DNA of 64,000 bases from Nitrospina sp. (GCA_018697205.1 JABHTG010000037.1:30283-94282); one strand, 5' to 3'; positions 49,560 through 60,177 are shown, counted from the first letter of the stretch. A program made the numbers and translations. Notes: generated by a model from the sequence alone, not told the origin.

Positions 49560-51593
49560 ATGGACTCGTATTTTGAAAAAGGAGTAGTTTTAACAGGAAC
49601 ACTTTGGGTGAAAGGCAATGTCCACTTTGGTGCTCATCTGACGGGTGATCTGCATTCTAATGATCATCTGGTTATAGGCCAATGGGGCTATGTGAAGGGC
49701 GATATCCATTCCTACGACCTTTCAAATGGAGGTAAAGTTGAAGGTAATATTTTTTCTGAAAATAAAACAGCTTTATTGAAAGGGGGCCAACTGACAGGTG
49801 ATATTTCTACATATCAATTAGTTGTTGATGAGGGCGCTGATTTTGGAGGGCGTTGTAAAATGGTTGATGCCCCACATGAGCAAAAGGTAAGGGAGCCTCT
49901 GATTAAGAATAGCCCAGATATTAAAAATTTCTTAAAGCAAGAAACAAAAACAAAAAAAATAGCGCAAGAAGAGCATACTGTGGCAAGCATTTTTGAGCGG
50001 TTAATACTTTTTAGTAGGTTCCCAAAATTGGCTGGAATACTCATGATAGGTTCAATATTTGTCGGGGCTTTTATTTTTTTTAAACCCAAACTGAACGATC
50101 ATCAAGATTCAATTCAAGCTGGATATACTTTGCTTGATGAAGGGCGTTACGAAGAAGCCGAGATAGAATTCAGGAGTGCTTTGAAAAAAACTCGAAATTC
50201 TTCAGAGCTTTATGCGGGGTTAGGGGAGACTTTTCTTCGCAGAAAGCTTTATGCCGATTCAATTTCCTTCTTTAAACGGTCTTCAGAGCTAAAACCATCA
50301 AATGCTAGTTATAAAATTAGCTTAGCTAGAGCCTATCAATCATTAGGACAAATGGAAGATGCTGAAAAATATTTTAAGTTAGCGATCGATACAAATCCTC
50401 CTAAAGCAGATTCCTTTTACAACTATGGCTTGTTCATGGAAAATAAAGGAGAAATTAAGAAAGCTATTAGAAGTTATCGCAAGGCTCTTGAGCTAGACAA
50501 AGAATTCGTAAAGGCTCGCATATCCTTAGCAAAACTATTCGAACAATCTGGGCAATTAAATGGTGCAATAACTCAATACACACGAGTCTTAAAATATGAT
50601 GGAGGAAATGCGGCCCTTCACTTGAGATTAGGGCGCTTGCTTTTGAATTCGAATGATTCATCCAAAGGAGTTTTTCATCTTAACAAAGCGGTTAAACTCA
50701 TGCCCCAGAATTTTCAAACACGAGTTAAGGTTGCTGAGTTAATGAGGGAGAAGGGTATGCTAGATAACTCTATTGTTTCGTATGACAAAGCGGCTTCTCT
50801 TAAACCAAATAATGCTGAGGTGCAATCTAAACTAGGAAAAGCTTACTTTGAAAAAGGAAATATAGTTGAAGCTTTGAAAGCTTATGAAAAATCTATCAAG
50901 ATAGATCCTCAAATTGCCGAAAATCAGTATCAACTAGGAAAACTACTTGTTCTAGAAAAACAATTTAAAAAAGCTCAAGAGGTGTTAAGTAAAGCTCTTT
51001 CTTTACGTAACGACCATGCCCCAACTTATTATCAACTAGGTCTTATCTTTTTAGCGGAGGCTAACTTTATTGAGGCTGAAGATGTACTGAAGAATGCAAT
51101 TATGCGAAAAGGAGATAATATTGAATATATATTAGCTCTCGCAAAAGCTGAAGTTGGGATCAAAAAATATGATATTGCACTTGGCAGACTCCTTAATCTT
51201 AAAAAAAAGTACCCTAAAAGCATAGATTTGCTTTTCTCATTATGTACGGTTTATAGCAAAAAAAGTTTTTACACATCAGCCATAGGTCATTGTGAGAAGG
51301 CATTGTTAATTGATCCTGAAGGCATTGAGGTAATGAATCGTCTTGCTTGGCTTTATGCAAAAAAAAGGACGAGGATTGATCGTGGACTGGGACTGATCAA
51401 AACAGTTAATAAAATGCAACCTAATAGTCCAAAGTATATAGATACTTTATCGGAACTATTATTCGCTAAGGGAGATGTAATAGGCGCGATAAAAACTATT
51501 AAAGACGCTATTCGCCTCGACCCTGATAATCAATACTATAAGCAGCAAATGAGGAGATTTGAGGCCTTTTCTTCAGATTCTTTTGATGATTAA
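49560..51593 (+). CDS. Bactofilin domain - TM - TPR array fusion protein
   Basis: N-terminal GVVLTGTLWVKGNVHFGAHLTGDLHSNDHLVIGQWGYVKGDIHSYDLSNGGKVEGNIFSENKTALLKGGQLTGDIST (bactofilin-like), TM LAGILMIGSIFVGAFIFF, then many TPRs. Confidence 0.87.
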   Translation: MDSYFEKGVVLTGTLWVKGNVHFGAHLTGDLHSNDHLVIGQWGYVKGDIHSYDLSNGGKVEGNIFSENKTALLKGGQLTGDISTYQLVVDEGADFGGRCKMVDAPHEQKVREPLIKNSPDIKNFLKQETKTKKIAQEEHTVASIFERLILFSRFPKLAGILMIGSIFVGAFIFFKPKLNDHQDSIQAGYTLLDEGRYEEAEIEFRSALKKTRNSSELYAGLGETFLRRKLYADSISFFKRSSELKPSNASYKISLARAYQSLGQMEDAEKYFKLAIDTNPPKADSFYNYGLFMENKGEIKKAIRSYRKALELDKEFVKARISLAKLFEQSGQLNGAITQYTRVLKYDGGNAALHLRLGRLLLNSNDSSKGVFHLNKAVKLMPQNFQTRVKVAELMREKGMLDNSIVSYDKAASLKPNNAEVQSKLGKAYFEKGNIVEALKAYEKSIKIDPQIAENQYQLGKLLVLEKQFKKAQEVLSKALSLRNDHAPTYYQLGLIFLAEANFIEAEDVLKNAIMRKGDNIEYILALAKAEVGIKKYDIALGRLLNLKKKYPKSIDLLFSLCTVYSKKSFYTSAIGHCEKALLIDPEGIEVMNRLAWLYAKKRTRIDRGLGLIKTVNKMQPNSPKYIDTLSELLFAKGDVIGAIKTIKDAIRLDPDNQYYKQQMRRFEAFSSDSFDD

Positions 51594-51596
51594 AAG

Positions 51597-52538
51597 TCAT
51601 AAGAGTCCCGTTCCTTTTAATCCAATATATGATACGTAACACAAGCATAAAATAATTCCGTCTCGTTTTCTGATACTACGTCCCATTCGAATTAGTAAAA
51701 AAAGCAAGCAGGTTAAAGATGTTGTGAAAATAAGATCGGTATCGATTCTTTCAATAATTCTAAATGGATGAATTGATGAAGCAGTGCCAATTACCATAAG
51801 GATATTAAATATATTACTACCAAACACATTTCCAATTGCCATTTCACCTTGACCTTTCTTAGCAGCGATTATAGAAGAAGTTAATTCTGGAAGACTGGTA
51901 CCTAGCGCAATAATACTTACTCCAATAAACCATTCGCTGGCACCCAACATCCGGGCAATTTCGACTGAACCGTCAATTATCCAATGTGCACCGATAATTA
52001 ACATCCCTATACCAATTAATACAAAAAAGGTATGCAATAGTGGATTTCTGTTGTTTTTATATAAATCATTATCTGATAAATCAGTTTCTATATTTTCTTT
52101 TGTTCTAAATGATCTCCACAGATAAACACATAAAAGGCAGATCATGATTAATCCTTCAACTCTGCCTAAATAGTTGTTCCATGCAAAGATAAGAATAATA
52201 AACGTGGTAATAATTAAAGGAGGAGATTCATTTCTGAATCTTTGTTTCTCAATTTTAAGAGGCACTATTAGGGCAGTTAAACCAAGGACTAGTCCAATAT
52301 TTGCTATGTTACTTCCTATGATATTACCCAAGGCCAAGTCCCCTGACCCTTGAAAAGATGCCATAAGGGAAACTGCTAATTCAGGGGTTGAAGTCCCAAA
52401 ACCTACTACGGTAGCTCCAATTATAAATGGACTTAGCTTTAAGTATTTTGCTAACTGGAGGCCACCCGTTATAAGTAACTCTCCACCATAATAAAGAAAA
52501 ATTAAGCCAATTAAAATTAACCCTGAATTAATAAGCAT
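51597..52538 (-). CDS. Calcium/sodium antiporter (CaCA family)
   Basis: LSPFIIGATVVGFGTSTPELAVSL...LGNIIGSNIANIGLVLG...GVSIIALGTSLPELTSSIIAAKKGQGEMAIGNVFGSNIFNILMVIG. Confidence 0.95.
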   Translation of the reverse strand: MLINSGLILIGLIFLYYGGELLITGGLQLAKYLKLSPFIIGATVVGFGTSTPELAVSLMASFQGSGDLALGNIIGSNIANIGLVLGLTALIVPLKIEKQRFRNESPPLIITTFIILIFAWNNYLGRVEGLIMICLLCVYLWRSFRTKENIETDLSDNDLYKNNRNPLLHTFFVLIGIGMLIIGAHWIIDGSVEIARMLGASEWFIGVSIIALGTSLPELTSSIIAAKKGQGEMAIGNVFGSNIFNILMVIGTASSIHPFRIIERIDTDLIFTTSLTCLLFLLIRMGRSIRKRDGIILCLCYVSYIGLKGTGLL

Positions 52539-52620
52539 TTGGATAGTATTTGGTAATTATTTTTAATAAATCTGACTAATGAATTTTTATAAATATATAT
52601 TATCGTTAATAGAAGGGCTA

Positions 52621-52659
52621 TACATAAAAAGACGCCATAGATGGGCGTCTTTTTATGTA
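52621..52659 (-). terminator. Rho-independent terminator
   Basis: tacataaaaagacgcc / ggcgtctttttatgta 16-bp perfect stem, 7-nt loop, downstream of the 52708-53061 gene. Confidence 0.88.
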
Positions 52660-52707
52660 TATAATTAATTAAAGTTTATTGAACTATTCACATTCCAACG
52701 GAACAGT

Positions 52708-53061
52708 TTAGTGGTTACTACTCCCTTCTTTTTGATGGTTGGAAGTACGTTTATTACTTTCATAAGATCCATGGCTCTTATCGTAGTCAGGGCTTTTTTC
52801 TTTAGTTGAACTACCGCTTCCTTCCTCTAAATTTTTGGAAAAAGATTCATTAGATTTATGATTATCATGTCCATTATAGTTCCAATGATTTTTGAGGTAT
52901 GACTTAAAGCCACTTCCTTCTTCATGTATCTTTGAATTAGAGCCTTTTGAATCACGTTCATTTTTTAAATGTTGTTCTCCATCATGAGAAAAGGTGGAGT
53001 TTGCATTAAATATAAAAAATACAAATATTATTAATGGTATGTGAAAATTTTTTTTATTCAT
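52708..53061 (-). CDS. Small secreted His/Ser/Lys/Glu-rich hypothetical protein
   Basis: Signal peptide then HDGEQHLKNERDSKGSNSKIHEEGSGFKSYLKNHWNYNGHDNHKS...; low complexity. Confidence 0.55.
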   Translation of the reverse strand: MNKKNFHIPLIIFVFFIFNANSTFSHDGEQHLKNERDSKGSNSKIHEEGSGFKSYLKNHWNYNGHDNHKSNESFSKNLEEGSGSSTKEKSPDYDKSHGSYESNKRTSNHQKEGSSNH

Positions 53062-53253
53062 AAGTTGGTTGTGAAAATTATTAATGTAAATAGTTAGACC
53101 CTAAGGTAAGCGCTAATACCTAGTTGTAAACTTTAACAATATTAATTTTTTATAAGGTTTTATTGCTTATAATCCTGCCAGATAGGGCTTGTTTTTTTTG
53201 CCTGGATTTAATAATGGATTTTTCTTAGAGTTTAAGTAAGTAAAAGTAATATT

Positions 53254-54120
53254 TTATTGAAATCGAATAAAACTATTTTTAAATCCATGATTAGTTATAT
53301 CTTTTCTGACTTGTTGAGCTTTTATTTTTGTTGCAAGTCCTTTGGAGAGGACTGTGTAGACATTTCTATCGATTTTGATTATTTTTTTATTTAATTCGTG
53401 CCCACTTTTTTTTAGTTTTTTGATAAACCTATTTGCTTCCTGTTCTCTGTTAAATAGTCCTAACGACAAATTGTAAGTTGTACCACTTTTTTTAATTGAT
53501 GGTGTGATACCGAGAGATTTAAAATTCGAGACACTTGAAATAGCATTATCTTTATTGGTAAAGTTTTCTGAGAACACTTGATGTTTTATTATTTTTATAT
53601 TTTGTGTGTATATCTTTGCTTTAATCCCTATAGAGTTAAGAGATTTTACAACCTTCTCGGCATTATTTTTGATGGAAAATGCACCTACCTGAACGAAGAA
53701 TTTTTTTCCTTTAGTTGGTGCTTGTTCTTTTTTAGATAAACCTTGAAGAGTGGGTTCATTTTTTGTTAAGTAGGAATTTGCTCGGTCTTTAGAGCTGCTT
53801 ATCTTTTTTAGTGGTGAGTTTTCATTTTTGTTTATTTTAGATTTATGGTTTTTGAGGTCAGTTTTTTCTGTGAAATACTTGAAATGTGATCCGTTTTCAG
53901 AAGTTAAGGTTGTTTGTTTAATTATAGACTGTTTGTTTTGAGTGTATATTAGGATAAGGAGTGCAATTCCTATTGAAGAAATAATAGTTATTTTGGAGTT
54001 CTTTATTCTTATTTTTTTAGTAGTCTCCATTTCATGTTTAACTTGTATTTCACCACTTAGAGTGTCTAGACGCTTATTGTATTTTTCCCAATCTTCATTT
54101 GTATCTTGCAATTCGAGCAT
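53254..54120 (-). CDS. SPOR-domain protein with N-terminal TM
   Basis: FFVQVGAFSIKNNAEKVVKSLNSIGIKAKIYTQ...YNLSLGLFNREQEANRFIKKLKK. Confidence 0.8.
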   Translation of the reverse strand: MLELQDTNEDWEKYNKRLDTLSGEIQVKHEMETTKKIRIKNSKITIISSIGIALLILIYTQNKQSIIKQTTLTSENGSHFKYFTEKTDLKNHKSKINKNENSPLKKISSSKDRANSYLTKNEPTLQGLSKKEQAPTKGKKFFVQVGAFSIKNNAEKVVKSLNSIGIKAKIYTQNIKIIKHQVFSENFTNKDNAISSVSNFKSLGITPSIKKSGTTYNLSLGLFNREQEANRFIKKLKKSGHELNKKIIKIDRNVYTVLSKGLATKIKAQQVRKDITNHGFKNSFIRFQ

Positions 54121-54324
54121 GGATTAATTTTTTTCTAAAATTATTTAGAATGGTAGTTTATCAATGGCCAGTTTTATAGGACAACAGTAAAACATGATGA
54201 TAGGATATCTCTTGTAAATGATATGAATAATGGAATAGTAAAGAACTTACTGACTATAATGACCTATTTGTCCTTATATATCAATATGTTTTGCAACTTC
54301 CTATAATTTAATTATGCCTAGATA

Positions 54325-55248
54325 ATGGACATAAATAAAGATATTGATTTGTCAGTCAAGTTGGGTCCTATGCTTTTTGCAAACCCAGTTATTGCTGCTT
54401 CAGGTACTTTTGGTTATGGTATTGAATTTGATCCCTTTGTGGATTTGAATAAATTAGGGGGTTTTTGTACTAAAGGTTTGTCCATGAAACATAAAACGGG
54501 GAATCGTTTTCCACGTATGATAGAGACTGCTTCTGGTATGTTAAATGCCATAGGACTTGAGAATATTGGTTTGGATAGATTTGTAAATGAAAAATTACCA
54601 TTATTAGATAAATCTGAAACGCGACTGATAGTTAATTTTTTTGGTGAGACAATAACTGAGTATGTGGAACTTGCTGTTGAATTATCTAAATTGAAAAGAG
54701 TTGATGCACTAGAGATGAATGTTTCATGCCCTAATGTAGAAAAAGGAGGAGCACGTTTTAGTTCAGACCCGGTGATCCTTAAACAAGTCGTAGAATCTGT
54801 TCGAAACGTAACCAGTAAGTTCTTAATTATAAAACTTTCGCCCAATGTTAAAGATATAACTGAATTGGCTTTGGCTGCTCAAGATGGTGGCGCAGACGCT
54901 CTGTCATTGATCAATACTTTTGTGGGTTTAAAGATAGATGTTGAATCAGGAAAACCGTGGCTAGCAAACACAATAGGTGGGGTTTCTGGACCAGCTATTA
55001 AACCCATGGCGCTCTCTATGGTTTGTGAGACCGTTCGCGCTGTAAAAATTCCCGTTATAGGCATTGGGGGTATCTCATCGGTAGAGGATGCATTAGAGTT
55101 TTTAATTGCAGGAGCAAGTGCGATACAAATAGGAACAGCCAATTATATAGATCCATCTATTACGATGAAAGTAATTGAAGGTCTTTATGATTATTGCAAA
55201 AAAAATAACTTAAAATCATTGGCAGGATTACCTTTATTAAATAAATGA
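54325..55248 (+). CDS. pyrD: Dihydroorotate dehydrogenase (class 1)
   Basis: LFANPVIAASGTFGYGIEF...LEMNVSCPNVEKGG...LIIKLSPNVKDI...GGVSGPAIKPMALSMV...IGIGGISSVEDALEFLIAGASAIQIGTANY. Confidence 0.95.
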   Translation: MDINKDIDLSVKLGPMLFANPVIAASGTFGYGIEFDPFVDLNKLGGFCTKGLSMKHKTGNRFPRMIETASGMLNAIGLENIGLDRFVNEKLPLLDKSETRLIVNFFGETITEYVELAVELSKLKRVDALEMNVSCPNVEKGGARFSSDPVILKQVVESVRNVTSKFLIIKLSPNVKDITELALAAQDGGADALSLINTFVGLKIDVESGKPWLANTIGGVSGPAIKPMALSMVCETVRAVKIPVIGIGGISSVEDALEFLIAGASAIQIGTANYIDPSITMKVIEGLYDYCKKNNLKSLAGLPLLNK

Positions 55249-55260
55249 TTAGTTTGATAT

Positions 55261-56436
55261 CTATTGAATAAAAATTCTGGGAACGCGTTTGCCGACTCCA
55301 CAAAGAATTTCGTAGGGAATGGTATTTGCTTTTGTCGCTAACTCTTCTACTGTTATAGCGCTATTTTTTTGATTTCCAAAGATTACAACCTCCTCCCCCA
55401 TCTCTACTCCTGGTAGATCGGTTATGTCAATTAAGCACATATCCATACAGATAGTTCCAACTTGTTTTACTCGTCTTCCTTTTACAAGTAGTTCCATATT
55501 ATTTGAAAGGTGACGGCTTAGCCCATCAGCATAACCTACAGGAATTGTCGCGATACGCGTGCCACTTTTTTTTGTTATATAACGACCGCCATAGCTTATA
55601 GGGACGCCTTTACATAATGTCTGAATTTGCATGATCTTGGTTTTCCAACTCATAACAGGACGGAGTTTGGTAGTCTTATTTTCCTTTGCTAACAAATTAA
55701 ATATTGAGGTTATAGTGGGGGATGGAAAAGAACCAAACAAACTGATACCTGGTCGGACTAAATTAAGTCTACTTTCGGGGAAGCGTATTAACCCTGCGGT
55801 GTTTGCAGTATGAAAAAGAATGTCTTTTTTTATGCTAGTCATTTTTGAAAATTTAGTCGTAGATAGTTTCTTTAATAAATTTAAAAAAAGAGATATTTGG
55901 TGGTTTGTTACTCCGGGGTCTTCTTCATCGGCGCTGGATAAATGTGTGAAAACTCCATGGATTTGTAGGTTTTTGCAAGTTATGACATTTTCCATTAGCT
56001 TTATGAATGAGTTTGGTTGCACTCCCAGTCGTCCCATACCAGTATCAATCTTTATATGAACGCCAATACTTTTATTGGCATGTTCTGCTTTTCTCGAAAT
56101 AGCGTTCGCCATAACTGTATTGGAAAGACTGGTGGAAAGATTGTACTTGATCAAATCTTCAATCTCATCTGGATAAATGCCTCCAAGAATAAGAATAGGG
56201 GAAGTAATTCCATTTTCACGCAACTCTATACCTTCTTGAATTATTCCAACGCCTATGTAGTCAACTTGTTCTTGGATGGCAGCGCGCGCGCATTGAATTG
56301 CACCGTGCCCATATGCATCTGCTTTGATTATTGCCATAGTTCTGGTATCAGGCCCTAAAAGTAATTTAATAGAATGTAGATTATGTCGAAATGAAGCGAG
56401 GTTGATTTCAGCAAAAGTAGCTCGGTTTAGAGTCAT
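55261..56436 (-). CDS. alr: Alanine racemase
   Basis: MAIIKADAYGHGAIQCARAA...KIDTGMGRLGVQP...VRPGISLFG...IPVGYADGLSRHLSN. Confidence 0.96.
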   Translation of the reverse strand: MTLNRATFAEINLASFRHNLHSIKLLLGPDTRTMAIIKADAYGHGAIQCARAAIQEQVDYIGVGIIQEGIELRENGITSPILILGGIYPDEIEDLIKYNLSTSLSNTVMANAISRKAEHANKSIGVHIKIDTGMGRLGVQPNSFIKLMENVITCKNLQIHGVFTHLSSADEEDPGVTNHQISLFLNLLKKLSTTKFSKMTSIKKDILFHTANTAGLIRFPESRLNLVRPGISLFGSFPSPTITSIFNLLAKENKTTKLRPVMSWKTKIMQIQTLCKGVPISYGGRYITKKSGTRIATIPVGYADGLSRHLSNNMELLVKGRRVKQVGTICMDMCLIDITDLPGVEMGEEVVIFGNQKNSAITVEELATKANTIPYEILCGVGKRVPRIFIQ

Positions 56437-56507
56437 TATAGAAAAAAATAGAAAAGTTATTATGGTTATAAAAATTCCTAGGGGGGAACATGAAGTTTTT
56501 TGTCAAC

Positions 56508-56990
56508 TTATTCTCTGCGACTCCTTCCAGTCTCGGAAATTCTTCCAAACTTTTTAACTTCTGGACCGGATGAACGAATAGGCCTACAAGACATAAAACT
56601 TTCATCTTTTGTTTTACGTCTTACTAGATATGCTCTATCGCTGTAAAAATTATAAACCATAGCATTGATGCCCGTTTCTTCATCGCACCAATATGTAAAG
56701 CCGCATCCTTCAGGAAACTTTAAATCAATATGTACTATATCTCCATTAAAGTCGATATTTTTACTTTCATGTTCGTATAGGTTTCGTGCCTCTGTTTTTT
56801 TTGGTAATCGCCAGTCGTCATATCCAGCAAATTTTTCTTCATTTAGTTTTTCTACAAATTTATTGGCACCTTTCCAAGTACACCATTTTCCTTTTACTTG
56901 GTAGCTGTCTCTTTTTAACCACATCACGTTGTAGCGAGTGTCTGTTAGCGTATCATCCGCATTATCAATAAAGCGTTCTTTTTGTGCCAT
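56508..56990 (-). CDS. DUF1566 domain protein
   Basis: DNADDTLTDTRYNVMWLKRDSYQVKGKWCTWKGANKFVEKLNEEKFAGYDDWRLPKKTEARNLYEHE. Confidence 0.82.
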   Translation of the reverse strand: MAQKERFIDNADDTLTDTRYNVMWLKRDSYQVKGKWCTWKGANKFVEKLNEEKFAGYDDWRLPKKTEARNLYEHESKNIDFNGDIVHIDLKFPEGCGFTYWCDEETGINAMVYNFYSDRAYLVRRKTKDESFMSCRPIRSSGPEVKKFGRISETGRSRRE

Positions 56991-57101
56991 AATTATATTT
57001 AGTTGCCTATTTTATGATTTTTAAAATTATATTTTATATGTTATCAGGTTTTTTACTAGATGAACAAATATTGGGAACTATATGCAAGATCGAATTTTTA
57101 T

Positions 57102-58427
57102 TTATGCCAATGTTCCTGCAATAGAGCCTGTTAGCAGAGTAGCTAAAAATGCTGTCCACAATCCACGTAGCCCTAGTACTGATATTTCTTTGGCCCTTGA
57201 TGGAACTATAGCAGTTAATCCTCCTACAAATATTCCTAGACTTGCGAAGTGAACAAAACCGCACAATGAATAAGTCAAAGCTGTAAATGACCGTATAGAA
57301 AAAGCTTGTGTATGAACCGATTGTACGCTAGCAAGTTGAAAATAAGCAGATACTTCTGTCTCAACAAAACGTGATCCTAAAATTTGAGATCCCATTTGCC
57401 ACTCTTCTGGTTTTAAACCAATCAATAAAGTGAAAGGCCAAACAAGCCATCCAAAAATACGATTAATGGAGATTGACTGCCCAGCTATTTGTGGAATTAG
57501 TTTAAGAATATAGTCTACAACCTCTTGAAGCCCTAGTATAACTATAAGTAATGTTGCTATTGAAATAGCAAGTTTAATTCCTAAGGAACCCCCCTCCATT
57601 AAGACAACTATCACATTTGTAGGTTTTTGAGCATTGATTTCTATTGAATCATTTGTGAATTTATCTTCTGCAATATTGCTTGGAATGGCTCCTAATGTTT
57701 GAGGGGAATCAGTTTCAGGTAACGATAGTTTGCTAATCAAAACAGCACAAGGGATAGAAATTATTGAAGCTGAAATTAAATGTCCAGCAATTTGAGGGTA
57801 AATACCCTTTAAAGCTACCACATAAACTGCCATTACCGTGGTAGCTACTGTTCCCATCATGCAAGTAATTAAAGTGAGAAGCTCAGACTGTGACATTTTA
57901 TCAATATAATTCCGGATAGTAAGGGAGGATTCAATTCCAAAAAAAATACTAGCAGCAGCTGAAAATGATTCGGCTCCAGAAAGGGCCATTGTTTTATGAA
58001 AAATTTTTGCAAAGGTATTGACGCATGCCTGTATAATTTTTAGATAATATAGCAAGCTTATTATACTTGAAAAGAAGATTACTGACGGCAGCACTTGTAA
58101 CGCAAGGACAAATCCTATCGACTTTGTCCCATCTGGTAAAAATTCGCCTGGCCCAATAGCTAAAGGACCAAATAGAAAAATTGATCCTTTCTGCGATGCT
58201 TGTAACAAAGATAAGAGGATATTGTTTATCCACTCTAAGGCTTTTCGGGTCCAAGGTAGCCAAAAGGTCATTCCACCAATAGCCCAAGCTAAAAAAATGC
58301 TACCCAAAATGGTTTTTTTGTTTATTTGGTCTCTATTTCCTGTTGCCCAGGCGATAAAGGAGATTATGAAAAATCCAGTAAAAGCTATTCCTCTATATTC
58401 TATTTCATTCATAAAACTACTTCCCAA
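57102..58427 (-). CDS. Concentrative nucleoside transporter (NupC/CNT family)
   Basis: FLPDGTKSIGFVLALQVLPSVIFFSSIISLLYYLKIIQ...LSGAESFSAAASIFFGIESSLTIRNYI...YSLCGFVHFASLGIFVGGLTAIVPSR. Confidence 0.93.
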   Translation of the reverse strand: MGSSFMNEIEYRGIAFTGFFIISFIAWATGNRDQINKKTILGSIFLAWAIGGMTFWLPWTRKALEWINNILLSLLQASQKGSIFLFGPLAIGPGEFLPDGTKSIGFVLALQVLPSVIFFSSIISLLYYLKIIQACVNTFAKIFHKTMALSGAESFSAAASIFFGIESSLTIRNYIDKMSQSELLTLITCMMGTVATTVMAVYVVALKGIYPQIAGHLISASIISIPCAVLISKLSLPETDSPQTLGAIPSNIAEDKFTNDSIEINAQKPTNVIVVLMEGGSLGIKLAISIATLLIVILGLQEVVDYILKLIPQIAGQSISINRIFGWLVWPFTLLIGLKPEEWQMGSQILGSRFVETEVSAYFQLASVQSVHTQAFSIRSFTALTYSLCGFVHFASLGIFVGGLTAIVPSRAKEISVLGLRGLWTAFLATLLTGSIAGTLA

Positions 58428-58621
58428 AAATATTAATGAGGTGATTATAGCGATATAAAAAATATAATTAAAATGAAAAAATAAGTAGATTAGAAAACTT
58501 GAAAAACATGTATTATTACTTTTCTTTAGTTAGTTATTTTTAAAGTAGATAAAAATGTGTTAACTATACGTTACTTGTTGTTAAAGTAATAATTCATTAA
58601 ATTTAAACTTTAGGAATAATT

Positions 58622-58909
58622 ATGCCAAGCATTGAAATTGAAAGTTTTTTCTATGATTTAATTCATTGTAAAAATAAAATTCTCTCAAATTTTGAAAAAT
58701 GGGATGAAAAGTATGAGGAAGATGAGCGAGGACCGCTTGTAGCAGGGATAAGAGAGTGCAAAGATGCAGAGCTTATTAATCTTTTAATTAATATTCAGCG
58801 TTTAGCTAGCGGCTATGAACAAATTAAAGAATTGATGGATGCTGCTGAACAAAAAGATGTTGACGATGCTATGTCTGATGAAGAAGATGACGACGAAGAT
58901 GATGATTGA
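58622..58909 (+). CDS. Small hypothetical protein with polyacidic C-terminus
   Basis: 95 aa ending SDEEDDDEDDD; no recognised family. Confidence 0.6.
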   Translation: MPSIEIESFFYDLIHCKNKILSNFEKWDEKYEEDERGPLVAGIRECKDAELINLLINIQRLASGYEQIKELMDAAEQKDVDDAMSDEEDDDEDDD

Positions 58910-58929
58910 ACTCTAAGCCTATTATTTTT

Positions 58930-60120
58930 TTATTCTGAATCTTGTCTTAATAAGTGACCGGATTGCATGTCGAATTTTAATCTTGTCATGCCGTGGTGTC
59001 CGCCAACCCATAGGAAGTTATCGTTGTCAAATTCGATGCTGAAAACATAATTAGAAATTAACCCATTCTTTTCTGCATTGTTTTGAAAAAAAGTGCCATC
59101 AAACATAGATAGACCTTTGTTTGATCCTATCCATAAGTTACCATCGGGTCCTTCATTAATCGCTAGTATATAGTTTCCTGGCAGTCCGTCTTTAACGGTA
59201 TAGTTTCGAAAAATCTCTGTTTCTGGGGAAAACATGCTGAGCCCTCCCCCCCATGTGCCAATCCATAATCTGTTAAGTTGGTCCAGATACATAGAGACAA
59301 TATAGTTAGGTCGATAGGCTACATTTTCAGTATTAGGTATGTTGATCACTTGATCACTGTGGTGCGATCCCTTTAACGAATCAGTAGCTAATCGATTATC
59401 ATTTAAGACTATTTCATGAGAAGCACCTAATCCATTTTTATGATTCCAGTGGGCCCATTGCTTTGTTTTTTCATTATAAAGTGAAAGGCCTCCTTCTGTG
59501 CCAAACCAAATATTACTTTTCTCGCCAAATTCAATAGCATAGACCCAATTATCTATTAGCCCACCGTTCGTGTTTTTAACTGTAAAACTGGTCCAGGATT
59601 CGCTTATTAGTGGGTCACCTTTCACTCGATTGACTCCGCTCCAAGTGGCAATCCACATAGATGTCTTGTTAAACTTAATGTCATAAACAAACGCGTCATT
59701 AAGTCCTTGAGGTGTGTTTATGTTTGTCCATTTTTTATTAGCTAAAAAACTAAGCCCACCTCCATATGTTCCAAGCCATATCTGACTCTTGGGATCTATC
59801 GAAATGCTAAAAATTCCATTACTTAAAAGAGAGTTGCGATTGTCGTAGACGATATAATTTTCGATAGAAGTTGTATCGTATTTTATGGCTCCCATGGATG
59901 TTCCCATCCAGAGGAACTTTCCTTGAGATTTTAGCACCTTTACATTTCTGGCATTTAATGAGAAATTATCCGACTTTAATATATGACTAGAGTTCTTACC
60001 CTTTGAATGTTTGGCTAGTGGTTTATTAAACGCCATTCCTTCAGTGTGAAATAGGGTAATGATAAATAGACAAAAAATAATTCTAACTAATCTAAGAGAG
60101 AGTTGAATTTGAAGGAACAT
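58930..60120 (-). CDS. Secreted two-component-regulator-propeller (Reg_prop) protein lacking a kinase domain
   Basis: Repeats IWLGTYGGGLSFLANKKWTNINTPQGLNDAFVYDIKF..., LWIGTWGGGLSMFSPETEIFRNYTVKDGLPGNYILAINEGPDGNLWIGSNKGLSMFDG. Confidence 0.88.
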   Translation of the reverse strand: MFLQIQLSLRLVRIIFCLFIITLFHTEGMAFNKPLAKHSKGKNSSHILKSDNFSLNARNVKVLKSQGKFLWMGTSMGAIKYDTTSIENYIVYDNRNSLLSNGIFSISIDPKSQIWLGTYGGGLSFLANKKWTNINTPQGLNDAFVYDIKFNKTSMWIATWSGVNRVKGDPLISESWTSFTVKNTNGGLIDNWVYAIEFGEKSNIWFGTEGGLSLYNEKTKQWAHWNHKNGLGASHEIVLNDNRLATDSLKGSHHSDQVINIPNTENVAYRPNYIVSMYLDQLNRLWIGTWGGGLSMFSPETEIFRNYTVKDGLPGNYILAINEGPDGNLWIGSNKGLSMFDGTFFQNNAEKNGLISNYVFSIEFDNDNFLWVGGHHGMTRLKFDMQSGHLLRQDSE

Positions 60121-60177
60121 AAATTGAGAACATATTGCAGGTTTAAATTCTATTATAGGGATTTAACTATAACTTTG

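Noticed and set aside
54414-54845. 143-aa minus-strand ORF inside pyrD
   Set aside because: Antisense shadow of a confidently identified pyrD.
60103-60177. Upstream TTG start of the SUMF1 lipoprotein
   Set aside because: The ATG at 60178 gives a clean lipoprotein signal (MIKLFILFAYIGTLLISAC); the upstream start overlaps the divergent gene.
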